Source of the DNA: Deltaproteobacteria bacterium
GTDB lineage: Bacteria > Desulfobacterota > Syntrophia > Syntrophales > Smithellaceae
NCBI GenBank assembly: GCA_017860985.1
Contig: JAGFXG010000076.1
Span: 1 to 6,214 of the forward strand
Length of the DNA: 6,214 bases
Reading direction: 5' to 3'
Part shown: positions 6,158-6,214 of the stretch, piece after piece
Layout: each line of letters begins with the position of its first letter
Position numbering within the stretch: the first letter of the stretch is position 1
The notes under the pieces: model-generated
The model's input: only the letters and a program-made list of their open reading frames with translations
Database searches by the model: none
Told to the model about the DNA's origin: nothing
Translations under genes and position numbers: made by a program

Positions 6158-6214
6158 CTAAAACTGTTTGAGGAATCGAATGTCGTTTTCAAACAAAAGA
6201 CGTATGTCGGAAAT
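6158..6214 (-). CDS. pheS: Phenylalanyl-tRNA synthetase alpha subunit, C-terminal end only
   Basis: The last 18 codons and the TAG stop (6158-6160) are in the window; the rest lies beyond its right end. The frame reads ISDIRLLFENDIRFLKQF, the typical PheS ending (E. coli ends in a similar DLRFLKQF stretch), and sits 14 bases upstream of pheT. PheS carries the catalytic core that makes phenylalanyl-adenylate. The pheS-pheT order and spacing confirm the call despite the short fragment. Confidence 0.93.
   Translation of the reverse strand: MSDIRLLFENDIRFLKQF

Overview
The window looks like chromosomal DNA from a Gram-negative anaerobe-type lineage, most likely Desulfobacterota (the former Deltaproteobacteria, Syntrophus/Geobacter-like). 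The clues are an IHF-alpha gene in a pheS-pheT-ihfA-merR order, a stand-alone PTS block (IID, HPr, Enzyme I), and a small Cys-rich protein with a P-x-x-K-W motif, a family I associate with that phylum. The assignment is inference from gene content; there is no rRNA or other phylogenetic marker.

Right block, minus strand, read from 6214 down to 2838. The last 18 codons of pheS are followed 14 bases later by complete pheT (the beta chain of phenylalanyl-tRNA synthetase). A 172-base gap containing a large nested palindrome comes next, then ihfA, an intrinsic terminator, and a small MerR-type regulator. This order is a well-known conserved one.

Middle. A 92-residue Cys-rich gene of unknown function (2503-2781) lies on the plus strand. 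It converges on merR, and a strong hairpin flanked by A and T tracts serves as a shared two-way terminator. Its upstream region (2053-2502) is a 450-base divergent intergenic stretch with a good minus-strand promoter, a pair of 11-base direct repeats and two inverted repeats.

Left block, minus strand, read from 2031 down to 1. A PTS mannose-family IID membrane subunit overlaps the HPr gene (ptsH), which is followed 8 bases later by ptsI (Enzyme I, cut by the window start). The three genes form a tightly coupled operon from one promoter. Phosphate would pass from PEP to EI (His201) to HPr (His16) and on to EIIA/EIIB proteins not encoded here. No IIA, IIB or IIC lies next to the IID.

Most genes are ordinary housekeeping. 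The items most worth a second look are the nested REPIN/MITE-like palindrome at 3605-3719, the IID gene separated from any IIC, the repeat-bearing divergent promoter region, and the uncharacterised Cys-rich protein. I found no evidence of a new defence or mobile system.
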